Below are positions 11,348 through 21,960 of a DNA stretch of 64,000 bases, in pieces. The stretch comes from Butyriboletus loyo (taxonomy: Eukaryota > Basidiomycota > Agaricomycetes > Boletales > Boletaceae), in the NCBI GenBank assembly GCA_038093515.1, contig JBBPSI010000094.1, forward strand, positions 28,265 through 92,264. Reading direction: 5' to 3'. The position numbers were made by a program, and so were the translations under genes. The first letter of the stretch is position 1. Each line of letters begins with the position of its first letter. A model generated the notes under the pieces. The model saw only the letters and a program-made list of their open reading frames with translations. It was not told where the DNA came from and ran no database searches.

Positions 11348-12296
11348 CTAATCTGACTTCTTGTTCGACGTCTGGCCGGTCGCTTCGTTGTACTTTGTGG
11401 CAAGACGGTCATATTCTTCTGCATTTTGCGCGGCTTTCTTCTTCATAATCTCTGATGGTCCCCACTGGATAAGTGAATAATGTGAGTGGAAGAGCGGATA
11501 TACGAACCGAGGTCACGATTCTTGGCTTCGCTCTCTTTCAATTTCTTCTTGAGTTGCTCGATTTCCTTCACTTGGTCACTGGACGCGACGTTGTTCTTGG
11601 AGATGGGCGCAGTCTGGTAGTCGTATTTTCAAACAGGCCTTACAAAGAAAATCGACTGGAATACTTGCCGCCTTTTTCAACTTGGCGTACTCTTCCTGCG
11701 TTTGGATGAGGTCAAGCGCGATGGAGAAGGTGCGTGTCAAGACCAAGGAGAGGAACAAACAGAACCCTGTGAGATACATATTCCGCTGAGCGCTTCGAGA
11801 GGCAAGAACACTTGTGAGGAAGCGCGTCAACTGCACACTGCGATGGCTTACTAGAACCTGCGCGCAGCGATGGTGGATTCGGTGCGGGCGTCATGGACGG
11901 TATGGTCTGCACGGGCTAAATCCAATTCTGCGGTGACGCGGAACATGCGCTGGAGGGCATCCAGGAAGAGAATGCCCACGAAGCTAAGTGAAACGCAGTG
12001 TGAGCGAGCGACGGCTGGGAAAGAACACGGGTATACATGAACGATATCTTGAGACCATAAGCAATTTTTGCGACGATGGGACTCTCAGAGAGAAAGCGAA
12101 ATAAACCTTTGCGGATGGTGTATGGAAGCGGGAACACGAGGATGCAGAAGGTGACCATCTGGAGAGGTGAGGGTGCGGATTTGACTAGGAGATTGGACAT
12201 ACCTCTGCTGCGAGGAGCATAAACGTGAGTGAGTAGCTGTCGAGGCGGGTCAGACGAGCAGCGATTCTGTCCAGACGGGACTCACTAGATCGTCAT
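11348..12296 (-). CDS. Bap31/Bap29-like (Yet family) ER membrane protein
   Basis: Three-helix ER protein that helps sort membrane proteins. Splicing gives MTIYYSLTFMLLAAEMV at the start (ATG 12296-12294), a second helix region (LKISFIFVGILFLDALQRMF), then RRFYVLASRSAQRNMYL followed by TGFCLFLSLVLTRTFS, the conserved core. A coiled-coil region follows (DQVKEIEQLKKKLKESEAKN and EIMKKKAAQNAEEYDRLATK). The last four residues are KKSD, a canonical KKXX retrieval signal that fits ER residence. The final exon is joined in the frame that yields GPSEIMKKK; other frames stop early. It is divergent from UBP6 across only about 150 nt. Confidence 0.9.
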
Positions 12297-12447
12297 GGTC
12301 GTACACGTTGTCGCTCTGCCAAGATTGCGCAGTGGCCAACTTCTTAGCGTGGTGCCACGTGACGTCACCCACCCATGGATTATATAATTCATTCCCATCT
12401 GCGACGCGTCACTGCAGCTCAGGTCGTTCTTCAGAATCAGTGCAGTC
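12297..12447. promoter_or_regulatory. Compact divergent promoter, Bap31-like / UBP6, with CACGTG-TGACGTCA composite
   Basis: The 151-nt gap holds CACGTG (12356-12361) overlapping a perfect TGACGTCA palindrome (12360-12367), the classical E-box and CRE/ATF half-site arrangement, and a TATA-like ttatataat about 20 nt further on toward UBP6. The sites are seen directly; the binding factors (bZIP or bHLH) are inferred. Confidence 0.55.
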
Positions 12448-14674
12448 ATGGCCCCGTTGGGAGTACACATCAAGCATGCAGGAAAGACCTACGACGTCCG
12501 CCTCGACACTGATCTCCCCCCTGCAGCGTTCAAGGATGCCGTCTATCAACTCACCGGTGTGCCGCCCGACAGAATGAAAGTCATGATCAAAGGCGGCATG
12601 CTCAAGGTCTCGCTCTCTATCTCTCGTCTGCTCCCACAAAGCGTCTCACGCGACGCTTTTCCGTATTCAGGATGATACAGACTGGAAAAAAGTCGCTCCG
12701 AAAGTGGTGGGTGCTCGCAGCACGCATATATAGTCTCACGCGTCTTGATCAGACGACTTAGGGCCAAACATTCACCGTAATCGGTGCTCCGGGTGAGCTG
12801 CCAAAGCCCCCGGAGAAGCCCATCGTATTCCTCGAGGGTGAGATCAAGGGATGCTTAGCCCACGTATGCTCATCTAATCACCTCGTGTATGCGCCAGATA
12901 TGGATGATGCAGAGATGGCAGAAGCGGTAACCCACATCCTTATCCCCGGAGACGATCCCCTAACCCGTCTGTAGCTCGCACTGCCCGTTGGGCTCAAAAA
13001 GTAAGAATTGATCATCTCAACTGTCTTGCCAATAATAATATCATGCTAGTCTCGGGAACACATGTTACATGAACTCCACTGTGCAAGCCATGCGAGCAAT
13101 ACCAGAACTTCGGATCGCCTTGAGCACGCAAGTTTCACACCATCACTATCTTGTCTTCTATCTGACGTCTACCTTGCAGATCCTCTCCCTTGGATGTCCT
13201 TCCCAGAGCTCTGCGCGACCTATATTCGAACATGTCCCGCACCACCGATAGTGTCATTCCCAACACATTCTTGACCGTCCTCAGGCACGTTATCCCCCAG
13301 TTCAACGAGCTTGACAGGTCAAAGTCCGGTCCGACGATGAGCTATGCCCAACAGGGTAACATCTTCGTGGAGCTGATCACTCCTGCATGGTATTGATTTT
13401 CGTTTTAGACGCGGAAGAATGCTGGACTCAGATGACCAATGCGCTCAAGGACGTCCCAGGAATTGATCCATCCGGTGCTTCTGTTGCAAGTAAAAGATTT
13501 GTCGATCAGTTCTTGGCGGGCGAGATGCGTCGAGAGTAGGTCACCTCACCTAACCTTGCACATATGCCGACCCCAATCGCAAATTTAGGTTCAAATGTGA
13601 CGAATCCCCCGAAGAACCATCCGTCGCCTTAGTCGAACGCGTGCTCAAAATCGAGTGTAACATCACCATCTCGACCAACTATATGCACACAGGTATCATG
13701 GACGTGAGTCTCTCCCGGTAGCAATGACTGTCGTTTGACTACGTTGAGCCTGATCTACGACCAGTCTTTAAATTCCAAGCTCACGAAGCATTCTCCCACT
13801 TTGGGTCGTGAAGCTACTTACAGCCAGATATCTCGCTTGTCTCGGCTTCCAAGTTACCTTACAGTACATATGGTTCGTTTCGAATGGCGTCGTGATATTG
13901 AGAAGAAGGCGAAAATCATGGTCAGCGGCGCGCCTCATCATACTGCTCATTTGACTAAAAGTCTGTCATTTATCCGTCCACAGCGCAAAGTCAGATTTAC
14001 AACTGAATTCGATGCATCGGATATCGTCAGCCCGGAGTTAAAGGACAAGTTGAACCCTGTTTCTCGGCGCCTCAAAGAAATCGAAAAGGAACGGTCTGAG
14101 AGGAGGAAAGTTCGGAAGCGGACCAAGAACGCGCCGCGAGCGAGTGCGCCTGCTCCCCCGCCCGCCGCAGAATCTAGTACGAATGTCGACGAGCCGCCAG
14201 CCCCCTCGACGGCTGGCGAGTTGGAAGACGAGAGCGTGTATCGTGCCAGGGAGCTGAGCGAGCTTGAGGCGCTTGTTCACCCAGAGTTAAAAGCTGATTT
14301 CGGATGTAGTGTGACAGGTCTGTATGACCTCGTTGGTGAGTCTCATTTTGCATCCGGCGCGAGATGGGTTGATGCTGACGGAAATTGTATGATGGTCAGC
14401 CATCGTGACGCACAAGGGTGCGCAAGCTGATGCCGGTCATTATATTGGATTCGCGAAGAAGAGCGTGTTCCACGGCCCTCAGTCGTCCGTCGCGGCCGCA
14501 TCTGGACAAGCGTCAACGTCTGAGAAGCAGTTTGACGAGGACGACGAAGATTGGTACAAGTTCGATGATGACAAGGTGTCTATATTCCCAAAGGAAAAGC
14601 TGTCGACGATCGACGGTGGAGGTGAAGACTCGTCGGCATATGTGCTGTTGTACAAGAGCAAATCGCTTGCGTAG
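12448..14674 (+). CDS. UBP6: Proteasome-associated deubiquitinase Ubp6/USP14
   Basis: Ubiquitin C-terminal hydrolase that recycles ubiquitin at the 26S proteasome. It starts MAPLGVHIKHAGKTYDVRLD with an N-terminal ubiquitin-like domain through about residue 75 (DWKKVAPKVGQTFTVIGAP). The Cys box is LGNTCYMNSTVQAMR, split by an intron just before it (about 13002-13050). The His box is QADAGHYIGF, and later the USP fold continues with DEDWYKFDDDKVSIF. In between are DAEECWTQMTNAL and the RLSRLPSYLTVHMVRFEWR strand region. About nine or ten short introns are required, including a GC-AG intron at 13128-13179. All catalytic residues are present. Confidence 0.95.
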
Positions 14675-14818
14675 GTCTAGCATGATGGGCTAGAAGTATA
14701 TCAACTATTTGTATCCTTTCCCAATCAGGGGGTAAAATGAGACAGTTGTATGCGGGTTATCATTGTGAGTGGATGAAACAGATCAGTGAAGGGGACTACG
14801 ACAATATTTGGAACATGG

Positions 14819-15563
14819 TTATGGAATGCCATTTGATTTTGGGGGTGGATGCATATCGGCGTCTTCATCTGGACCGTCCAGGTCGTCTGCCGAGGGTACT
14901 GCAGCAGACGCAGCAGCACCAGCAGCGGCAACGCCCTGTGACGGGGACACGTCCCTAGTAGGGGCATAAGCACGTTCGCACAAGGAACAAGGGACATGGC
15001 CGACCATTTTATCTGAAAGCGCGTCACGCGGGGTTTCGTGTTCATGTCCCTGACCAACCTTTCAAACATAATCTTCTGCGGCGGATTCTCCCTCATCTCT
15101 TCGTTGTCGTACTCGGTGTTCTGGTAATACCCTACGCGGACGAATTCCTGGTCTTTGTACGAGCCAGTGAGTATGAGTGCCGCGACGCCGAGGGCGTCCT
15201 CTGGGGGTATTTTTGAGGGGTCGGGTGGAAGGCCCTCAAAGTCAAAAGAGTTGACGCCGACAGGGACGGGTCCTACGAGACAGTCGTCCAGTTCCTGATC
15301 GAGTTCTTCGTTTCCGGGCGACGAGACGTAGATGAGTCTCCATTCGAGGTCTGGTGAGATGTCAGTTGGTGAATGTTGTGGTATGATGGGGTGGCGTTTT
15401 ACCGTCCTTGAGCAGTGCGATGCACTCAAAGGTGACGCGGAATTTGTATGGATCGAGGAAACGCGCGGGGTTATTGAGAAACTCAACGTTCTGCTGAGTG
15501 GTCAGCTTGTTTTTTCGCGGTTGGTGTGTTGAATGGACGTACGCGTATCGTGACGATGGACAT
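14819..15563 (-). CDS. ASF1: Histone H3-H4 chaperone Asf1
   Basis: Binds H3-H4 dimers and hands them to CAF-1 or HIRA during replication and repair. The first exon holds only MSIVTIR, then NVEFLNNPARFLDPYKFRV after a 50-nt intron, and DLEWRLIYVSSPGNEELDQE after the next. Conserved blocks follow: VGVNSFDFEGLPPDPSKIPP, DALGVAALILTGSYKDQEF, VGYYQNTEYDNEE and RVTRFQIKW, so the immunoglobulin-like core of about 155 residues is complete. A final intron joins an Ala-rich, acidic tail (DDLDGPDEDADMH) with stop at 14819-14821. The promoter region contains two CACGTG boxes, and the RasGEF gene lies divergently on the other side. Confidence 0.95.
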
Positions 15564-15634
15564 GTCTTCGAGTCGTTTACAATCTGCTGGCTACGCCGAA
15601 AGGGTGTACCACTTGTACAAGGGTCGTGTAGCAT

Positions 15635-15658
15635 CACGTGAGAATCTGTTGTCACGTG
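15635..15658. promoter_or_regulatory. Pair of CACGTG boxes between ASF1 and the RasGEF gene
   Basis: CACGTG occurs at 15635-15640 and again at 15653-15658, 18 nt apart, and 72-90 nt upstream of the ASF1 start. Such palindromes bind bHLH factors (Cbf1/Pho4 type) in fungi. The role here is inferred. Confidence 0.4.
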
Positions 15659-15737
15659 ACTCGACGCTTTCTTTTGTTTCCTTGTGCTCCTTATTTCGCG
15701 TCCGACGTCGACGTCCATCCAACGCTGCCAACGATAA

Positions 15738-15770
15738 ACACGACGACAACGACGACGACGACGACGACCT
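15738..15770 (+). repeat. Interrupted (GAC)n microsatellite
   Basis: A run of imperfect gac triplets lies in the leader between ASF1 and the RasGEF start. It is likely 5' UTR of the RasGEF transcript, and the triplets could be length-polymorphic. Confidence 0.7.
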
Positions 15771-16011
15771 CGTCTCTACCACCCAAGGCTGCAGCGTACT
15801 CGTGCAACTTCGCCGACACCGACGCCTTCGCCAGGCATTTTACGACCCGCATTCGATTTCCCTGTCTCAGTTCTAAGGTTCTTGTTCTTCGTCCAGGGGT
15901 GAAGCATACTTTCGACAATACATCTTGTTCCATCCGTTCTTTAACTCCTTTCTCGCGTTTTCCTCACCTGCATGATATCGCTTTAACGTTGGACTTCTTC
16001 ATCAAACGTAC

Positions 16012-19000
16012 ATGTCAGAGATGTCTACGGATCTCGACGACCGGTCTTCTCCAACTACGCCCGTCCTTTCACTTGGCCCTGACGCCACTGTATTACTACC
16101 GACAGCATCATCATCATCATCCTTAGACAACGCTACCACCGAAACAATAATGGAAGCATCAGAAACAATAACGCAATCAACATCTTCGGCATCCAGACCT
16201 TCATCACTGCTCCTCTCCGACTCTCCCCCCCATCTCATCCTCCCTATACCCACTCCCTCCCTCAACAAATCACAATCCTCGGTTGTGTTTTCTCATGCCA
16301 TCGTCACGTCCGAAGACGATTGGAGTTCCCTGCCACCCGAAGTGGGCACAGCAGACATTTCCATTGCGCGTAAGTAACTCTGCATTCTACGCCTCTTTTC
16401 CTTTTTGTCTTTTTCGTCCTTTGTTGGATCTTGTTAATGAACCAATATTTTTCGCCTTTGTTGATATGCATGCTAAACCAACCTGGGATCATCTTTCAGC
16501 CGATGGAAGCTTTGTCGAAACTTCGTCAGGGCCTGCTGCGAGGGAGCTCAAAAGACGATATGACCAGTACTTGGGTGTTGGTAAAGACGTACGTTCTCCT
16601 TATGCGATCACTGCGTTCGTCAACCAGCACGGAAAACAAATGTATCGCGTCGGGTCAGTGATGAATTCGTGTCCTTGTTCTTCGAGTGAACTGATATATG
16701 ACAATTGAACTAGACGCCGTGATGCGATCGCACCAGCTGCAGAAGCAGAGTCGAAAGCCCAAAAAGTGTCGACCTCTATTGACATGTCCCAGGCACACGG
16801 CCGTTCATTTAGAAATAGATCACGTATGAGCGTGCATAACATCCTCACGCAGAACATTCTCAAGCCTGTGGCGGCTCCCAAGTTGACCCCCACACAAGAC
16901 GTGGGTACAACACGGAAGTTACTCAGACGCACGAAATCTATCCCGGACATGTTTGGGGTTGCGATTGGTACGTCTTTCGCCGAGTCCCCCTCGAGGCAGC
17001 CTACACCTACGGGTCGCACCCATTCGCATAGCGTAACGGGCGCTGATATGCCCCGTTCGCTCCCCTCGGAGATTCCGCCTGTGGACCAACCCAAGTCCAC
17101 CGGTGACATCTTTGGCGAGACGATGCAGTGGCCTAGTGGTTCCGTTCCCTCTTCGCCTTCTGTATCTGGATTCTCTGGGGGTGGTTATATCACAAATCCC
17201 TTCGGTTCAGGGATCACTTTCGACTCGCCCACTCCACGGGGTGATCCGGTATTCCTTCCCCTACCTCGCGCTCTCCGCGAAATGCAGTCTTTCGAGTCTG
17301 GCCTTACTGCGCGTGCCGACGACATGATGCGATATGTTGGAAGTGGTCCACCATCTCCTCCGGACGTTGATTCCACGCCCAAGTTCAACCATGCAGACTC
17401 GTCGTCACCGCAGCCTCGTGTTGCTGTCTCCCCTTTTGGTGACGACTCTTATATCCCACCGCCCGATCCTGCACTTGCGCCACTCCCGGAAACGAGCATG
17501 CACTCGCGGTACTCCCCCGAGGTATTCGACGTGCTACAAACCTACCGTGGTCTTCCCCTTTTGGATCGTTTATGTCCCGATTCTGCGGGAGAGACGACCA
17601 TCAAGATGTCACTGCGTGCAGATGACAGCGCGACCCCACGCGACGACCCTCGGTTCGTCATCTGGGGAGAGATGTATTTGACTTCCGACGTAGACACGGA
17701 TGAAGTCTCCCTTTCTCAAGGCAGTCGTACTGGCGTATCCTCCCCTACTAGTTCTCGCCGTGGAAAACTCTCCGTCGACATCCCTAGCTTGCGTATCTCG
17801 ATAGATGACCCGAATCCCAACGCGGACAGCCGTCGCGTTCTCCTGGCCGCCACCATCGAACGTTGGATCGCTCAATTGACTTCCGATTTCAATTACGACG
17901 AGCTTCTCAACTTCTTCCTCACCTACCGCACCTACATCTCTGCCGTCGACCTTTGTCATTTACTCATTTGTCGATTCCATTGGAGTTTGAGTGCCCATGC
18001 GACGAAGCAGGATGATTTGGCGAGGAAGATCGTAAGGGTTCGGACGTTTGTCGCGATTAGGTATTGGCTGTTGACATTCTTTGTGATGGATTTCTTGCCC
18101 AATCGGGAGTTGAGGTTATTGTTGGCGAGTTGGTTGAACACGCTGGTCAAGGATCCGGTGCTGAAGCGACACCAGGATGGGTTGGTGAGTTTGGCCTTCT
18201 AGGGAACGATTTGTTGCCTTCGTGATCGATGCTAAAGCAGTGAGCTCGCAGAGTATCGTGCGCAAGTTAATCAAGGTTGTCAAGGACTGCAAGGAGGCGC
18301 ATACCCGCCGTCGTTATGGCACGTCCTCTGCGCGCCAGAGCATCTCGACCAAGCCGCGGCCGACGCACGTCCTCGGAGAAAAATTTGCCGAGGCGATTTC
18401 CAAAGACCAAGACGACTCTGACGTGGACCTCGATTTCGCGCCAGAAGAGCGCGTATCGGTATTCCTTGGGAGTGGTGGAGAATCAGGGAACGCGTTTGCG
18501 TTTGGGTCGTCAGGTGGTGTGGCATCGCCTCCTAGGGCGAGTGCGATTGCTTCCGCAACGACTGCCATTCTCCAACAGCCCCTCCAGCGGAACATTCTCC
18601 AACAGAGTCGAGCCAGCATCTCAGTCGCCCCTGGCGCAGCACCTATTTTGGCTCAATCTCCGCCACCTATCACTTTCCCGCAGCGCGCGCTCTCTCGCGT
18701 GTTTGTCAAGACGATCGGGCGCCTGGGACGATGGAGACGTGTGTTGAACTCGAGACAAACGGTGGACACGGGTATCGCCATCCCTGCGAATGTGTCGGCG
18801 TTTGACCTCGAGCTGAGTGGGGATTTATTGGGCGTGCGTGGCGGTGTGGAGCAATATCTGAAGATGATTGAACCGCCGTCTCCTGTGACATCGCTTGTTG
18901 TCAGTGTGGAATCTGAGATGACGTGCGTCGCGTCGCAAGCGGAAGAAGGCAAGGTCCCGAGCATGAGTTCCTCTTCGCACCACTTGCGGTCCGTATCCGA

Positions 19001-21230
19001 AGTGACCGAAGAAGAAGAAGAACGCACTGAAACAACGGCGACGAGTTACAGACCGGTGTCGCACAAGTCCGCCTTATCTGCGGTCTCGAGTGCGACGTTG
19101 TCTACGCGGACCTACTCTACGGAATCGTTGGGCTCGATCCTGTCTTCGCGGTCGAAACTCAACCCATTAGTGGCGCAGGTGCAGGCACAGCCGCCGTGGC
19201 GGTTTGATGTGGTGTCGATTGACGAGCTGGATTTGTCGGATACGTCTTCGGAGTTGCACGGGGAGAATGCGAACGTGACTCCGCCGCCTGGGTTGAGGAA
19301 GGTGCTACGGAAGCTTCCTTTACGTCGGGATTTCGAGTTCATACGGAGGTCGGGTGAGAGCGTGTCGTCGATGGGGATACGGTCGCGAGATTCGGTCGCG
19401 TCCGAGAACTCAGTAGCCTCGCTTGGTGGTGGGGGTCTTGGGAATGGGATTCAGCAGTGGCAGGTGAACGCAATCGTCGATTCGCTGGGCGACGATGGTG
19501 AAGATGGGGGTGTAGACGAAGCGTTGAAACGTCTCGAGGGTCAGATCAATCCTCAAAGACGAAAGGAAAATGCCCTTAAAGTCGATGGATGGGTGCGGAC
19601 TATCCAGGAACGTATGGCAGCAGGCGACTTTGGCAACGAACGTCCGCGGTTCTTTGACGGGGACGAAGACGAAGACGATACGTATGATATTGATCAGCAC
19701 GAGACGGGGTCCATGAGGCAGAGCTTCTCGGTTAACCGAGACTCGTTCCCTGAGATGCTATCCCGGATTACGATCTCGGTGGCCTCGGAATCAGAAGACT
19801 GTTTCAGCTCTGCACCTGCTTCCGGGTCGTCGCTCGGGTTTCCTCTGACACCGGTTGATGCCGTGGCGTCATGGGGACTTGGCTCATTGATGAGAGGGAC
19901 GGACGCGAAGCCTACACTGGAAGACGTGGTTCCGATGGAGATTTTGCAGAGTCGAGTGTCTTCTCGACCGTCGACGTCGCATGGTTCTCCGATGGGGGGA
20001 ACTCCTCTGGCGCCGACCCCTGTACCTGCTACGCTTACGTCGCCCACGAAGGTCCTCACGCCGACGGGTCGTAAATCGCATCGATCTTGGGTGTTGAACT
20101 TCACGGTGGATGTGTTGGCACAACATTTCTCCATGATCGATCGAGAGTTGTTCATGGGGATCAAACCCGAGGAGCTCATCATGGATGATTGGATGTCGTG
20201 TCAAGAAGTCAACGTGCTCGACTGGGCACAATACCTCAAAGAGCGAGCGCAGTGGAAAGGGGAATCGCGAAACAGTGAAAAGACGAGCGCGCTGGCTGTT
20301 GTCCGGGGCCGTTTCAACTTGATGGCCAATTTCGTCGTTTCCGAGATCGTGTTGACGCCACCTAGCGATCGACATACGCTTGTGGCCAAGTTTGTCCGGA
20401 TTGCGTTCGTACGTCTGTGGATTTGGTTGGGCGACGTTGTGCTCACTCTGATCGTCTACAGAAATCGTATAGTCATAGCAACTTTCATACATTGGCTGCC
20501 ATTCTTGCAGGATTGCGGAACGAGTGGGTCAGCAAGGCTATGCATCGACACTGGGGTCGTGTGGGTCCATGGGAGATGCAGATCTTTCAAAAGTTGTCGC
20601 AATTTGTGAACGCGGAAGACGATTTCAAGGCGATGCATGAAGCTATCTCGGCTATGGTGGATGCGAAGCCGATTGACGTGCGTTCGCACGCGTCGACGAT
20701 CATGAGTAATAGTACTTCGGACTCGCAATCGTGGAGCAGGTCCACTGAAGGGAGCACGCCGTCTGCCTGTGTGCCCTTTATTGGTGAGTGTCGCTGGGGG
20801 TTGTCGCGTCCGTTTTGGGGGGAACGCTGACGGTTGGGTTCTAGGTATCTATCTCGCTCAGCTTTATCGATATAGCAAGCTCCCCGACCTCGTCGATCCG
20901 ACGGCACCCAATGAACCTGTTTCCATGGACTTACAAGGCGTCAGCTTTGACTTGCCCTGTCTTCCCGAAGTGTTTGATTCTCTTCCGGTGCTCCCATCGT
21001 CGATGCAACTCGAGCCGCTGATCAATGTGCACAAGCAACGGTTGATTGCTGGGGTGATCAAGGATCTGGTTGCGGGACAACACCTCGCGAGCCGTGTGCA
21101 ATTCACGATTGACAAGAAGTTGTTTCAAAAGTGTCTGCGGATAAGAGGGTTGGAGTCGGAGGTGTTGCATCAGGTGTATAAGATGTATTGTGATCCGACG
21201 TCGAGGCCGCTTCCCTTTCTTGCATTGTAG
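16012..21230 (+). CDS. Large Ras-type guanine nucleotide exchange factor (RasGEF_N + CDC25 domain, Lte1-like)
   Basis: Activator of a Ras-family GTPase. It starts at MSEMSTDLDDRSS; the first intron joins SIAR to DGSFVETSSGP. A Ser/Pro-rich N-terminus of several hundred residues follows. RasGEF_N lies at about 17860-18185 (SDFNYDELLNFFLTYRTY then AIRYWLLTFF and ELRLLLASWLNTLVKD). A linker of roughly 600 residues, rich in Ser, Glu and Asp, separates it from the catalytic CDC25 domain (LAQHFSMIDRELFMGIKPEE, VVRGRFNLMANFVVSEIV, SHSNFHTLAAILAGLRNEW, then IYLAQLYRYSKLPDLVDP). The stop is at 21228-21230. The split arrangement with a long insert resembles basidiomycete Lte1/Cdc25-like proteins. The target GTPase (Ras or a Tem1-like mitotic exit GTPase) cannot be assigned. 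Confidence 0.9.
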
Positions 21231-21246
21231 GAGGGGAGGTTTCTAT

Positions 21247-21278
21247 TCGTTTTCTGTTCGTTTTCTGTTCGTTTTTTC
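21247..21278 (+). repeat. 11-bp tandem repeat, about three units
   Basis: The unit ttcgttttctg is repeated at 21247, 21258 and 21269 (last unit degenerate) immediately after the RasGEF stop codon, presumably in its 3' UTR. Confidence 0.75.
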
Positions 21279-21422
21279 CATGCTACGCTCTTTTTTGATC
21301 GTTTGATGATGTCTGCATTTTTTTCCCCTTCTGCTTTGGAGTAGATGTAACTGGCCAGGCTGTATCTATTTTGTATCGTGGATTTGCTGTCCCTCCTTTC
21401 TTTGCTTTTTCTCTCTTCCAGT

Positions 21423-21960
21423 GACCGGATTCAGAAATCGGAAACCAAGTTGAATCGCGACTTGTACTACAGTACATACCTCAGTCCTGAGTCTAATCCA
21501 AGAAGATGGATACGGACCCAGAGTATAGAGCTATGTACGATATGACTTTTGATAGGGTCTGATGCGCCTGTAGCGGGACGAAGTGTAACTACGGGTTGGG
21601 TCTGACTCTTGGATTGTCCTTGGTGAACGTGTTCCCTTGTTGTTCCAAACCTCCGTCACTGACCCAAGCCCAATCTCCCGCCTGATTCAAGTTGCCTACG
21701 GCTCGAAATATCTCCCCTCTGACAACCTGGGAAGACGATCACTCTCTTCCAAGAGAGCAGGCACTCGTCGGAGCCGTTGTCGCAGCTGCACGCGTCTTTG
21801 CTAATGTCGCTAGCGAAAACGTTCGGCAGAATGCAACCCGGAGGTAAGTGTTTCCGTTCTGTGTGATAATTTCACGCTCAAGATTCTAAACACGCCTAGA
21901 CGTCCGCGTGTTCCTCATTCGCGCTCAAAATACCGCGGTAATCGTCTTCCTGGAAGAGTC
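21423..21960 (+). repeat. Duplicated 5' flank and first coding part, copy A (matches 35193-35700)
   Basis: Starting at the ggattcag-tcggaaacc block, this stretch aligns by eye with 35193-35700. Shared landmarks in the same order are gattgtccttggtgaac, ttgttccaaac, gacccaagcccaatctcc, attcaagt and cgatcactctctt/cggtcactctctt, and both end in the segment coding for a V-R-x-F-L-I-R-A-Q-N motif. Small insertions and deletions separate the two copies. It is the upstream flank and start of a DUF6606-type gene present twice. Confidence 0.8.

Noticed and set aside
15638..16126. Open frame of 162 codons with Thr and His runs
   Set aside because: It is produced by the (GAC)n repeat and the RasGEF leader read in another frame.
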